DNA from: Cellvibrio zantedeschiae
Lineage (GTDB): Bacteria > Pseudomonadota > Gammaproteobacteria > Pseudomonadales > Cellvibrionaceae
Direction: 5' to 3'
DNA: 64,000 nucleotides
Assembly (NCBI RefSeq): GCF_014652535.1
Contig: NZ_BMYZ01000003.1
Location: forward strand, 186,001-250,000
Position numbers and translations under genes: made by a program. The notes below the pieces were generated by a model. The model saw only the letters and a program-made list of their open reading frames with translations. It was not told the origin of the DNA and made no database searches. Shown here one piece after another: positions 45,983 through 54,797 of the stretch. The first letter of the stretch is position 1. Each line of letters begins with the position of its first letter.

Positions 45983-45998
45983 TACAAGAGGCGTTTTG
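45966..45998. terminator. Terminator overlapping the gshA stop codon
   Basis: AAAACGCCCCTTGT and ACAAGAGGCGTTTT pair around a TGAT loop that holds the gshA TGA (45980-45982). A- and T-runs on both sides allow use by gshA and by the convergent FliL-like gene. Confidence 0.85.
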
Positions 45999-46019
45999 TT
46001 TTATCACTAAGTTTTACCT

Positions 46020-46613
46020 TTACTTCTGCACAACCAGATTATCGAACAGCAGGTCGCTCACGGGTGGACCCTTGTGAGCTTCTTCCTTATGTTCGTCGTC
46101 ATCTGATTTTTCATCTTTTTTAGCTTTGCTGTCTTTCTTGGATTTATCGTCTTTCGCTTTAGTGTCTTTTTTAGCTTTGTCGCCTTTGGATTTTTCAGGT
46201 TTGGCGTGTTCATCTTTCGCCGGCTTATGATCGCCGCCCGGATTACTAACCTTCTCCAAAGCTTCATTTATTTTGGCAAGCGCTTCTACACGCATTTTTT
46301 CCTTACCCTCACCACTGGCCATTTGCTCGTCGGTCACGCTACTGATCAACATAATCAAGGTGTCGCGAATCAGCGGCATATGGTGTGACACTTCCTGCGC
46401 GCTGTGGGCATCCTCAGTACGCAAAGACAGTTCGGCCTTTATGTATTTAACACGGCCGGGGCCGCCGTAATTCACCACTAAAGGCGGTTTGATCGCAATG
46501 TAATTAACGCCTTCTTTAAAGGTTTCACCACCGCCACTGGCCGAAGCAAGCGAGGGCAATAAAATGCTCCCCAACAAAGCCGCAATCGCACCGCACTTAC
46601 GCACTAACTTCAT
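46020..46613 (-). CDS. Orphan FliL-like protein with Lys/Asp-rich insert
   Basis: A 197-residue exported or anchored protein. The body matches FliL: YIAIKPPLVVNYG, VKYIKAELSLRT, HHMPLIRDTLIMLISS, AKINEALEKV, and a final strand DLLFDNLVVQK. Between the last helix and that strand sits about 65 residues of low-complexity Lys, Asp and Ala. No flagellar genes are near. FliL proteins stabilise the flagellar stator; stand-alone copies may work in other envelope machines. The ATG at 46613 has GGGAG upstream. Confidence 0.82.
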   Translation of the reverse strand: MKLVRKCGAIAALLGSILLPSLASASGGGETFKEGVNYIAIKPPLVVNYGGPGRVKYIKAELSLRTEDAHSAQEVSHHMPLIRDTLIMLISSVTDEQMASGEGKEKMRVEALAKINEALEKVSNPGGDHKPAKDEHAKPEKSKGDKAKKDTKAKDDKSKKDSKAKKDEKSDDDEHKEEAHKGPPVSDLLFDNLVVQK

Positions 46614-46763
46614 GAAAACTCCCAAGGAAAAACAATCGCAATTAGTCATTCGTCACCACCAGAGTGACGTTTATCTACAGCATAGACGATTTGTCGCAAA
46701 CATCTGGCTCTCTTAATACCTTTTTGCTTACTATAGGCGCCCCATTTGGACTAAGAGGCCGTC

Positions 46764-47285
46764 ATGCTTCCATCTATACGCCAACTTCCAACGATTCGCC
46801 AAACCAATGTCCTGCTTTTCCTGGGCGGTGTGTTCACCATTCTGTGCGGCGTTTACATGGAACACGTCATGAAGCTGGAGCCCTGCCCCCTGTGTATTAC
46901 CCAACGCGCCTTTTTTGATCTGGTAGGAATCCTGGGGCTAATTGCCGCCATCCACAATCCGCGTGGCAGGGGAATCTGGATTTACGCCCTACTCGGTTTA
47001 ATTGCCGCCCTGGGTGGTGGTTACTTCGCCCAGCATCAAGTGTGGTTGCAGAGCTTGCCGGAAGACCAAGTCCCTGCATGCGGCCCCGGCTTAGCTTACA
47101 TGTTTGAAGTGTTCCCCTTTATGGAAGCCATGAAACTCTTGCTGCAAGGCGACGGTACCTGCGCTCACGTGGACAAAGTTTTAGGTTTAAGCTTGCCAAA
47201 ATGGTCGCTAATTGCCTTTACCGGTTTTGCTTTAATCAACATCTGGCAGTTGATTCGCGGCCTAAAAATTCAAAAAGCCAGTTGA
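46764..47285 (+). CDS. dsbB: Disulfide bond formation protein DsbB
   Basis: A 173-residue four-helix membrane protein that reoxidises DsbA and passes electrons to quinone. The first cysteine pair is in EPCPLCITQR; the second pair is split between VPACGPGLAYM and DGTCAHV, as in DsbB. The gene is next to rsd, matching the dsbH/algQ arrangement in Pseudomonas. Confidence 0.94.
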   Translation: MLPSIRQLPTIRQTNVLLFLGGVFTILCGVYMEHVMKLEPCPLCITQRAFFDLVGILGLIAAIHNPRGRGIWIYALLGLIAALGGGYFAQHQVWLQSLPEDQVPACGPGLAYMFEVFPFMEAMKLLLQGDGTCAHVDKVLGLSLPKWSLIAFTGFALINIWQLIRGLKIQKAS

Positions 47286-47453
47286 TGCACTCGGCAAGAT
47301 GGCCTATTGTGTCGCCATACCGGTGATGTAAACCCGCGCTTTTAACCAGAGCGCACTTGGCGACTCAGCATCAAGCGTCAGTTGTGCGGCCATAAGCCAA
47401 AGAGCACAAACAAACCAAATCCGATAACCAAGCAGTAATCAGGAACACTGAGC

Positions 47454-47915
47454 ATGTTAGAAAATTGCCAAAACGCTAAAGAACGCTGGGGTGGTGTAAG
47501 CATCATCATCGACCGCTGGCTACAAGAACGCCAAGACATGTTAGTGCAGTACTGTGACGTTGGCAGTGCAGATCAGAGCGAAGAAATTCGCGGCGAAAAA
47601 TTGCGTAACCTCTGCCAGATTCTGGTGGATTACGTCTCTGCAGGCCACTTTGAAATTTACGACCAATTGATTAAAGAAGGCCGTGAATTTGATGATGAAG
47701 AGGCACTTCACGAAGCCGGTCATTTGTTTACCATCGTTGACGGCACCACCGAAAAGTTGCTCGACTTCAATGACAAGTATCTTGAAACCGATGACCTCAG
47801 CAGCCTTGATAGTGACTTATCTCATTTGGGTGAGACTTTGGAAATTCGTTTCAGCGCAGAAGACCGCATGATTTCTGTATTGCACACATCGCATAAAGAT
47901 TTGGTGAATGGTTAA
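47454..47915 (+). CDS. rsd: Rsd/AlgQ anti-sigma70 regulator
   Basis: A 153-residue helical protein of the Rsd/AlgQ family: AKERWGGVSIIIDRWLQERQ, LVDYVSAGHFEIYDQLI and the FNDKYLE region near residue 100. It binds RpoD and lowers use of the housekeeping sigma in stationary phase; AlgQ also affects alginate and siderophore genes in Pseudomonas. It keeps the ancestral place between dsbB and the FKBP/algP pair. Confidence 0.93.
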   Translation: MLENCQNAKERWGGVSIIIDRWLQERQDMLVQYCDVGSADQSEEIRGEKLRNLCQILVDYVSAGHFEIYDQLIKEGREFDDEEALHEAGHLFTIVDGTTEKLLDFNDKYLETDDLSSLDSDLSHLGETLEIRFSAEDRMISVLHTSHKDLVNG

Positions 47916-47941
47916 GCGCTAACACCAAATTTATTGCGAAG

Positions 47942-47964
47942 AACCCGCCTAGTGCGGGTTTTTT
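47942..47964 (+). terminator. Terminator after rsd
   Basis: AACCCGC, loop CTAGT, GCGGGTT, then TTTT. A standard intrinsic terminator 26 bases after the rsd stop. Confidence 0.92.
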
Positions 47965-48177
47965 ATTGATTTTAAAATCCCCGCATCGCTTTTTCAAAAA
48001 TTAACTTTTTAAGTATTGGTGTTGAGTTAAAACTCGAAAAGACATAGTAGACGGGAGTCTTCATCCTCGCGTAGCGGGGATCCAGCAGTAAAAAGCTACA
48101 ATCAAAAGCTGGTTGACGACTCCCCTTTTAATAAAGACCGAGGTAATGGCTCCATCTACCCACTATATTTTCCCCCA
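47965..48177. other. Gene-free stretch between rsd and FKBP genes
   Basis: No gene seen. It contains CCTCGCGTAGCGGGG (48065-48079), a short imperfect hairpin, and GGGAGTC / GACTCCC arms (48053-48059 and 48118-48124) 58 bases apart. This may be a decayed mobile repeat of the miniature type; I cannot confirm it from a single copy. Confidence 0.4.
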
Positions 48178-48205
48178 TAAAAAAACCCGCCGAAGCGGGT
48201 TCTTT
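48178..48205 (-). terminator. Terminator after FKBP gene
   Basis: AACCCGC-CGAA-GCGGGTT; on the complement it is followed by seven T. It serves the minus-strand FKBP gene. Confidence 0.9.
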
Positions 48206-48224
48206 TAAAGCTGATTAACTCAAC

Positions 48225-49076
48225 TTATTTTTTAGCTGGTTTAGCAGCTGGTTTTTCTTCTGCGGCAGCAGCAGATTTCACTTCCAACAATTCAACTTCG
48301 AAAATCAAAGTAGATGCTGGTGGAATTTGTTGCTGGCCTTGATCACCGTAAGCCAAACCTGCTGGAATATATACTTCCCACTTGGAGCCTTGTGGCATCA
48401 ATTGCAAAGCTTCAACCCAACCAGCGATTACGCCACCTACCGGGAACTCAACTGGCTCGCCACGCTTAACAGAACTGTCAAAAACGGTGCCATCTAACAA
48501 CTTACCGGTGTAATGAACTTTTACGGTGTCAGTTTGTTTTGGCTTAACACCAGTGCCTTCAGTAATGACTTTGTACTGCAAACCAGATTCGGTAGTTTTT
48601 ACACCTTCTTTGGTTTTGTTTTCAGCCAGGAATTTCTCGCCAGCAGCTTTGTTAGTTTCAGCTAATTTTTTAGCTTCTTCTTCTTTTTTCTTAGTCATGT
48701 TTGTTTTGAATTCTTCCATGATTTTTACCGCATCTTCTTGCGAAATGCGCGGAGCAGAAGCATTCAATTTATCCAATTCAGCTTTTTCTTCTTTGGTCAA
48801 AGATTCTGGCGCTTTCGCTTTCAACGCAGCAAGTTTTTCCTGGTCAGCTGGACTTAAAGCATTTTTAGCGTCGTTCAATCCCAAGAGGAAAGAATCCTGA
48901 TCCAAAGCTATATCATTTTGCTTAATGCCACTACCGATGTTTTGGCCAATCAAGTAGCTTACTTTTTGCTCAAGCGTGTCCAATTTTGGCGCTTGCTTTT
49001 TGGCATCTTCTTTACAACCTGCAACTAAGGCTGCAGAAGCCATTAAACCGATAATTGCTAATTTCTTGTTGATCAT
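48225..49076 (-). CDS. FKBP-type peptidyl-prolyl isomerase lipoprotein (FkpA/Mip-like)
   Basis: A 283-residue protein with a lipobox (ALVAGCKED), an N-terminal dimerisation domain ([16 protein letters not shown]) carrying an extra charged helix (about 65-105), a long helix, and a C-terminal FKBP domain ([47 protein letters not shown]). It helps envelope proteins fold by proline isomerisation. The last residues are Ala/Lys-rich. It is divergent from algP, as in Pseudomonas. Confidence 0.94.
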   Translation of the reverse strand: MINKKLAIIGLMASAALVAGCKEDAKKQAPKLDTLEQKVSYLIGQNIGSGIKQNDIALDQDSFLLGLNDAKNALSPADQEKLAALKAKAPESLTKEEKAELDKLNASAPRISQEDAVKIMEEFKTNMTKKKEEEAKKLAETNKAAGEKFLAENKTKEGVKTTESGLQYKVITEGTGVKPKQTDTVKVHYTGKLLDGTVFDSSVKRGEPVEFPVGGVIAGWVEALQLMPQGSKWEVYIPAGLAYGDQGQQQIPPASTLIFEVELLEVKSAAAAEEKPAAKPAKK

Positions 49077-49496
49077 TTTGCACCCTAGTGGATTACATTT
49101 TTAAAGGAATATTGGCTCATGTTTGCCCGAACAATCTAAGCCAAGCACGTGATGGGCAACCTGCAGCTAAACCACGGGTGTAACAGCCCTAACGGGCGCC
49201 AATGGTATACCAAAACATTTAAATTGTGCGGTATTTTGCCCATTTTTTCACGGAATACAGCGAATTAGCCGATGCTGGGGAAACGCATGAACGCTTAAGA
49301 CACGCGGCATGCGGCTTAGTTCTTGAAAACCAACAAAAGCGCCCTATTTATGTTGGCGGCAGTAAGCCTGAGTTACAGAAAACCAAGCAGAAACTAAATT
49401 GTCACCTGAATGTAATACTTTTTTGCAGGTCCCCACACTACACTGGCTCACGACTTTTGCCCCCCCTTTTACTTATATATCAAGCAGGATTTTATT
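49077..49496. other. Divergent intergenic region FKBP / algP
   Basis: A 420-base gap. It must hold both promoters, but I see no clear -35/-10 pair. A 96-codon ORF (49226-49516) overlaps the algP start, has no family likeness and poor coding character, so it is not annotated. Confidence 0.45.
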
Positions 49497-50354
49497 ATGG
49501 CTCCCAGCAACCTTAAAAACCCCTCTATTTCCGATATTGAAGCGCAAATTGCCAAAGTCACAGCCGAGCTTGAAAAGGCGCGCGCGGCACAATACAGCGC
49601 TGCTGAAAAAGTTTTTCTCGCTGCGCAAAAACGCACAGCTACCGCCCAGGCAAAGGTAAATGACCTGGCTGCAAAAGGTGGTACTACGGCAGCCGCACAA
49701 AGTCGCCTGGCGCTGGCCAGAGCTGCATTGACCGAACAGGAAAACTTATTGGCAGAGGCCAGTGATCAGTTCAATGCTGCGAAAGCCGTGCAAGATGCTG
49801 CTGATGAATTTGCCAAAAATGTAGCCTTGGTGCTGTCAGGTAAAAAGCTGGGCAAAAAAGTAAAACTGAACAAACACGAAAAGAAAGTTCTTAAAGAAGA
49901 TAAAAAAGCCGAGAAGAAACGCGTTAAAGACGCAGAGAAGGCGGCGAAGAAAGAAGCTAAAGCGGCAAAAAAAACCAGCAAGCAAAACGCAAAAGACGAA
50001 GCGAAAAAATCTGCACCTGCAAAAACAGAAACCTCAGCACAAACAACACCTGAAGCACCCAAAGCAAAACCTGTAGCGAAAAAAACAGTCACAAAAAAAC
50101 CAGTGGCTAAAAAAGCACCTGTTAAAAAGCCAGTTCCAAGCGTACAAAATAATCCGGAAGAACAATCACCCACTGAGCCAGTAGAAGCTACGTTACCCGC
50201 TCCTATTACCATAGAGAATGTATCGGCCGATACCAGTGCAGAACTGCCTGCAAGCGAAACCGGCAAAGATGTAGTGGTGGAAACAGAAGTGATTCCACCA
50301 GCAGAATCTACCCCGAATCAAGATGAAAATGTAGAAAAACCAGTAAACGATTAA
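49497..50354 (+). CDS. AlgP-like histone H1-like protein
   Basis: A 285-residue basic protein. Residues about 10-110 form an Ala/Glu/Lys coiled coil (DIEAQIAKVTAELEKARAAQ), and 115-220 are Lys/Ala-rich with PVAKK-type repeats like AlgP (AlgR3) and histone H1 tails. The end is acidic. AlgP of Pseudomonas binds DNA and affects alginate gene expression. The usual KPAA repeat array is short and irregular here. Placement after rsd and FKBP supports the call. Confidence 0.8.
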   Translation: MAPSNLKNPSISDIEAQIAKVTAELEKARAAQYSAAEKVFLAAQKRTATAQAKVNDLAAKGGTTAAAQSRLALARAALTEQENLLAEASDQFNAAKAVQDAADEFAKNVALVLSGKKLGKKVKLNKHEKKVLKEDKKAEKKRVKDAEKAAKKEAKAAKKTSKQNAKDEAKKSAPAKTETSAQTTPEAPKAKPVAKKTVTKKPVAKKAPVKKPVPSVQNNPEEQSPTEPVEATLPAPITIENVSADTSAELPASETGKDVVVETEVIPPAESTPNQDENVEKPVND

Positions 50355-50366
50355 TTTGAAAGCAAT

Positions 50367-50403
50367 AAAAAAGCGCGCCTGGATGCCCATGGCGCGCTTT
50401 TTT
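50367..50403. terminator. Bidirectional terminator between algP and TIGR02444 genes
   Basis: AAAAAAGCGCGCC (50367-50379) and GGCGCGCTTTTTT (50391-50403) form a 13-bp stem with an 11-base loop, flanked by A and T runs, between convergent genes. Confidence 0.93.
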
Positions 50404-50422
50404 ATTTTCAAAATTTACTCCA

Positions 50423-50902
50423 TTACTTACACAATACTACCAGCAATTCTTTCGGCGCATTTAATTCAACAATATAGTCTTCAATATTGCTGCTAGCGTT
50501 TGCCTTACTAGCTTGAACATTTTTGCTCATCCAATGCTCAATTTCTTCCAACAATTTTTTTTCTGCCAATAGCTCTGCTTGCTTTACCGCGTTACGCAAT
50601 TGCTCCTGGGTTTCATCTTGCTGATAAGGTTCAAAGGGTGACTTTAGTTGTCTGCGCAGCTGTCGCAAAGGTTCAACTATCTGCGCTGTCCAAGCTGCTA
50701 CGTGAGTTTTTAAAGCGACAAACTCCTCATCACTGAGCGCTTGATCACAGGTGTCGAGCCAGCGCAGGGCAATTAACAAACACACGTTGGCTTTGTACTC
50801 ATCCTGCAAACGCAGGCAGGTATCGGCAACCTGCGGCTGCGCATAAAACGCAACCGCAAAATTCCAGAGTGTTTGTGATTTAACCATAGTCTGGCTGTTC
50901 AA
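50423..50902 (-). CDS. TIGR02444 family protein
   Basis: A 159-residue helical cytoplasmic protein: LWNFAVAFYAQPQVADTCLRL, NVCLLIALRWLD. It matches the TIGR02444 family, found next to algP and an ABC-F gene in pseudomonads; function unknown. It is only 15 bases from the end of the second GH51 gene on the same strand, so both may share a transcript. Confidence 0.88.
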   Translation of the reverse strand: MNSQTMVKSQTLWNFAVAFYAQPQVADTCLRLQDEYKANVCLLIALRWLDTCDQALSDEEFVALKTHVAAWTAQIVEPLRQLRRQLKSPFEPYQQDETQEQLRNAVKQAELLAEKKLLEEIEHWMSKNVQASKANASSNIEDYIVELNAPKELLVVLCK

Positions 50903-50917
50903 CTTATAAAAATGCTC

Positions 50918-52537
50918 TTATTGGCTTTTAACAGAAATAACCGACACTGATTGCGGCGCAATAGTGAATTTAAGCTGCCCATTAATTGCTTTCAACGAAA
51001 GATTTTTGGGCGACACTACATCAGGTTTAGCAAAACTATTAACGGCATCTATGGTGGGCGCTTTTAATATTTCACCATCTGCACTGGCAATCGATTTGCC
51101 CAACAAAGAAAGATCAACATCAATAGATTGTTTGGGATCAATATTAGTTACCGCTACCCAGATGCGTCCTTGATTGTCGCGTGCAGATATAACATCAATT
51201 TTTGGCAAATTAATATCACCTTCTTTATACACACCTTGGTCATAGTTGGTCTTAAGCCTTACCGCATTTTGAAATGGAACATACATTCGAAACGCGTGAT
51301 AGGTTGGCGTTAAGACCATTTTTTCTTTGTCCGTTAAAATCATTGCTTGTAATACATTAATCATTTGCGCAATGTTTGCTCCACGCACGCGATCTGCATG
51401 GCGAGCGAAAATATTAAAATTCAATGCGGCGATAATAGCATCGCGTTGGGAATTTTCTTGCTCCAGATAACCGGGGTCTGTGCCTTTAGTTGGCGCGTAC
51501 CAGGTACCCCATTCATCAACCAAAATACCCACTTTTTTCTCGGGATCATATTTATCCATGATCGCGATATTGGTTTTAATAAAATCATTCATACCCAATG
51601 TTTCTTTAATCACACTGGCATATTGTTTTTGGTTAAAACCGGTTGCTGGGATATTGGGCGGCCATCCGTTGCGCGTGTAGCGATGCAATGAAAGCGCTTC
51701 AATATTCCACGCCCAGGTTCTTTTGCTCCAGGCGTTCATCACCACTTCCGCGTATTCAGGAAAGCCATCGCCATCAGGTCCAACGGCGACTTGTTGCGTC
51801 GGCATATTTTTATTGTGATTGGTGCTGAAATTGGAAAATTGCTTCAGCTTGGTCACATATTCCTCGGCAGTGAATGGCCCGCCGCAACCCCAGACTTCGT
51901 TGCCAATTCCCCAAAACGCCACTTCATAAGGTTTGGGATGACCGTTGGCCGCACGCTCTTTTGCCAGGCTGGAATCTTGCGCTGTTAAATACTCGAGCCA
52001 ATCTGCCGCCTCTTGCACAGTACCCGAGCCCACGTTGGCCGAGATAAAGGCATCTGCGCCAATTTGTTGGATGAAATCAAAAAATTCGTGAGTGCCGAAT
52101 GAGTTAGGCTCAGGGCGACCAGCCCAACTGGCGTTAATACGGCTGCGCCTGTCTTCTGGTTTGCCTATGCCATCGCGCCAGTGGTACTCATCCGCAAAGC
52201 ATCCACCCGGCCAGCGAACGTTAGGCACCTTCAAGGCTTTTAGTGCCCCGACTACATCTTTGCGAATGCCGCGCGTGTTGGGGATTGTAGAATCCGGGCC
52301 AACCCAAACGCCCTCGTAGACACCGCGCCCCAAATGTTCGGCAAATTGACCGAAAATGTGGCGATTGATTACGGGGCCATCCTGGGCGGGATCTATAGAC
52401 ACCTTAACAGCAGTATTAGCCGAAGCATTGATTGAACTAATACCAAAAACAACACCAATCAAACCGACCAAACGCAGCAATTTCATTGTCGCGCGCCCCA
52501 ATACAGGAACAAAAACCTTATACATATCCAACCTCAT
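50918..52537 (-). CDS. Alpha-L-arabinofuranosidase, GH51
   Basis: About 539 residues. The acid/base is E in GIGNEVWGCGG (about 211) and the nucleophile E in LVDEWGTWY (about 341); KVPNVRWPGGCFADEYHW and EALSLHRYTRNGWPP are GH51 signatures. A secretion signal is present (LLRLVGLIGVVFGISSINASA). The ATG at 52537 has GGAG 6 bases upstream and gives a long 20-residue n-region; the ATG at 52486 would give a normal signal peptide. It splits the conserved TIGR02444-yheS neighbourhood, so it was inserted there. Confidence 0.92.
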   Translation of the reverse strand: MRLDMYKVFVPVLGRATMKLLRLVGLIGVVFGISSINASANTAVKVSIDPAQDGPVINRHIFGQFAEHLGRGVYEGVWVGPDSTIPNTRGIRKDVVGALKALKVPNVRWPGGCFADEYHWRDGIGKPEDRRSRINASWAGRPEPNSFGTHEFFDFIQQIGADAFISANVGSGTVQEAADWLEYLTAQDSSLAKERAANGHPKPYEVAFWGIGNEVWGCGGPFTAEEYVTKLKQFSNFSTNHNKNMPTQQVAVGPDGDGFPEYAEVVMNAWSKRTWAWNIEALSLHRYTRNGWPPNIPATGFNQKQYASVIKETLGMNDFIKTNIAIMDKYDPEKKVGILVDEWGTWYAPTKGTDPGYLEQENSQRDAIIAALNFNIFARHADRVRGANIAQMINVLQAMILTDKEKMVLTPTYHAFRMYVPFQNAVRLKTNYDQGVYKEGDINLPKIDVISARDNQGRIWVAVTNIDPKQSIDVDLSLLGKSIASADGEILKAPTIDAVNSFAKPDVVSPKNLSLKAINGQLKFTIAPQSVSVISVKSQ

Positions 52538-52659
52538 GTTATTCTCCAAGCAGCAATATTAAATATTATATTACAAAACAACATTTCGCTAGAAGATTGG
52601 CCTTTTCATCCATCATTTTGACTTATGAATGAGGCTCGCAGTCTGCTAGCATGCGCGCC

Positions 52660-54567
52660 ATGATTCAATTACAAAATATCTCACTGCAGCGCGGCCCCAA
52701 ATTTCTGTTGGACTCCGCCGACCTCACGATTTACCCGGGCCAAAAAGTCGGCCTGATTGGTGGCAATGGCACTGGTAAATCCACTCTTTTCCAAATGTTG
52801 CTCGGCAAACTCGCCAGCGATACCGGCACGCTGGATATTCCCAAGCAGTGGCGTGTCGCCCATATGGCGCAGGAAGTTGGCCACACTACGCGCAGCGCGC
52901 TCGATTATGTGCTGGATGGCGATAGTGAATTGCGCCGGCTTGAAAGTGAAATCGCAGCAGCGGGTAGCGATGGCGAAAAGCTTGCTCATCTCTATGGCGA
53001 TATGGAAAACATTCACGCCTATTCTGCACCGGCACGAGCACAACAATTATTAAATGGTTTGGGTTTTAATCCCGGCGACGATGCTCGCCCCGTAACCGAT
53101 TTTTCCGGTGGTTGGCGGATTCGTTTAAACCTCGCGCAAGCCTTAATGTGCCCGTCAGATTTATTGCTGCTCGACGAACCGACCAACCACCTGGATTTGG
53201 ATGCAACGCTCTGGCTGGAAGAATGGCTCAAGCGCTACGCCGGCACCTTGATTATTATTTCGCACGACCGCGATTTCCTCGACAACATTGTTGATCGCAT
53301 CGTTAATATCGAAAAACAAAAACTTGATTTATACAGCGGCAATTATTCTGCCTTCGAACGTCAGCGCGCTGAAAAATTAGCGCAGCAACAGGCGAGCTAC
53401 GAAAAACAACAAGAGCGCATTGCGCACGTTGAAAATTATATTCGCCGCTTCCGCGCCCAAGCGACCAAAGCGCGTCAAGCCCAAAGCCGTATTAAAGAAT
53501 TGGAGCGCATGGAAAAAATTTCCGCCGCACATGTGGATTCGCCGTTTACTTTCACCTTTAAATGCTCTGAAAAAATGTCTGTACCTTTGGTACACATTTC
53601 CCGCGCAGATATCGGCTATAAAATTTCAGATTCTGAAACTCGAAAAATTTTAGAAAAAGTGGAACTGGCTATTCGCGCTGAAACGCGTATAGGTTTGCTC
53701 GGCCCCAACGGTGCGGGTAAATCCAGCTTGGTAAAAACCCTTGCAGGTTCATTACCACTACTTGCTGGTGACCGCACTAACGGCGAACATTTCAAGCTTG
53801 GCTATTTTGCGCAGCATCAATTGGAAGCGCTGGATATCAATGCTTCTGCCGCGCTGCATATTCAACGTTTGTCGCCCACAGCGCGCGAACAGGAAATTCG
53901 CGATTTCCTCGGCAGTTTTGATTTCCACGGCGATCGTGCTTTCGAACCTATTACACATTTTTCTGGCGGCGAAAAAGCGCGTTTGGCTTTAGCGATTATT
54001 GCCTGGGAAAAACCCAACGTATTATTGCTCGACGAACCGACCAACCATTTGGATTTGGAAATGCGCCAGGCCCTCACCATGGCGCTGCAAGATTTTGAAG
54101 GCGCGGTGATTATCGTTTCGCATGATCGCCATTTATTGCGCAATACCGTGAATGAATTTTTATTAGTCGCTGATGGTAAGGTAAGTGAGTTTGATGGTGA
54201 CCTGGAGGACTACTACAAATGGCTGCTACAACAGCGCCAAGCGCAAGCCGCGGTAGAAGAAAAATACACGCCAGAAAATGAGAATAAGGTAGACAAAAAA
54301 GCACAGCGCCAGCAATCAGCAGCGCAGCGTCAGCAATTAAAACCACTGACCAATAAATTAAAAAACCTTGAAAGCCAGATGGAAAAATTGCAAACCAAGC
54401 TCGCCGATATTGAAACACAGTTAGGTGACAGCAGTATTTACGACGATAAAAACAAAGCCAACCTCCAACAACTTTTGTTAGATCAAGCCAAGCTGCAACA
54501 GCAACTTGAAGAGACAGAGGAAAGTTGGTTAGCCGTTAGTGAGGAACTGGAAGCTGCGAGCAACTAG
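52660..54567 (+). CDS. ABC-F ATPase (YheS-like)
   Basis: A 635-residue soluble protein with two ABC domains and no membrane part. Walker A motifs are GGNGTGKSTLFQ and GPNGAGKSSLVK; signatures FSGGWRIRLNLAQAL and FSGGEKARLALAI; both Walker B ends read LLLDEPTNHLD. A linker helix near 250-290 and a C-terminal coiled coil (about 565-630) are typical. ABC-F proteins act on the ribosome E-site to aid difficult translation. An in-frame ATG at 52651 is the alternative start. Confidence 0.94.
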   Translation: MIQLQNISLQRGPKFLLDSADLTIYPGQKVGLIGGNGTGKSTLFQMLLGKLASDTGTLDIPKQWRVAHMAQEVGHTTRSALDYVLDGDSELRRLESEIAAAGSDGEKLAHLYGDMENIHAYSAPARAQQLLNGLGFNPGDDARPVTDFSGGWRIRLNLAQALMCPSDLLLLDEPTNHLDLDATLWLEEWLKRYAGTLIIISHDRDFLDNIVDRIVNIEKQKLDLYSGNYSAFERQRAEKLAQQQASYEKQQERIAHVENYIRRFRAQATKARQAQSRIKELERMEKISAAHVDSPFTFTFKCSEKMSVPLVHISRADIGYKISDSETRKILEKVELAIRAETRIGLLGPNGAGKSSLVKTLAGSLPLLAGDRTNGEHFKLGYFAQHQLEALDINASAALHIQRLSPTAREQEIRDFLGSFDFHGDRAFEPITHFSGGEKARLALAIIAWEKPNVLLLDEPTNHLDLEMRQALTMALQDFEGAVIIVSHDRHLLRNTVNEFLLVADGKVSEFDGDLEDYYKWLLQQRQAQAAVEEKYTPENENKVDKKAQRQQSAAQRQQLKPLTNKLKNLESQMEKLQTKLADIETQLGDSSIYDDKNKANLQQLLLDQAKLQQQLEETEESWLAVSEELEAASN

Positions 54568-54797
54568 CTCGCGGCTTAATTCTAAAGCAGATTAAAATAG
54601 CGACTGTTAACTCACTTATCTATAAGTAGTTACCAGGCACTATTAAGCAACTCGTTATTATTTCAATCGAATTTATAAAAACGCTACTTTCCCCTCGCGA
54701 ATTCTTTCAATCAGCATAGAATTAGTTCCCCCCCTTGGACTCATTGGGGCGGTGTTCTATTTCATGATTTTCATATTAATAAATATGGGAGAGGGAA

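Noticed and set aside
46058-46267. 69-codon Lys-rich ORF inside the FliL-like gene
   Set aside because: It is an alternative frame of the low-complexity insert; the long frame has the FliL domain on both sides.
49226-49516. 96-codon ORF upstream of algP
   Set aside because: It overlaps the algP start in another frame and looks like intergenic sequence.
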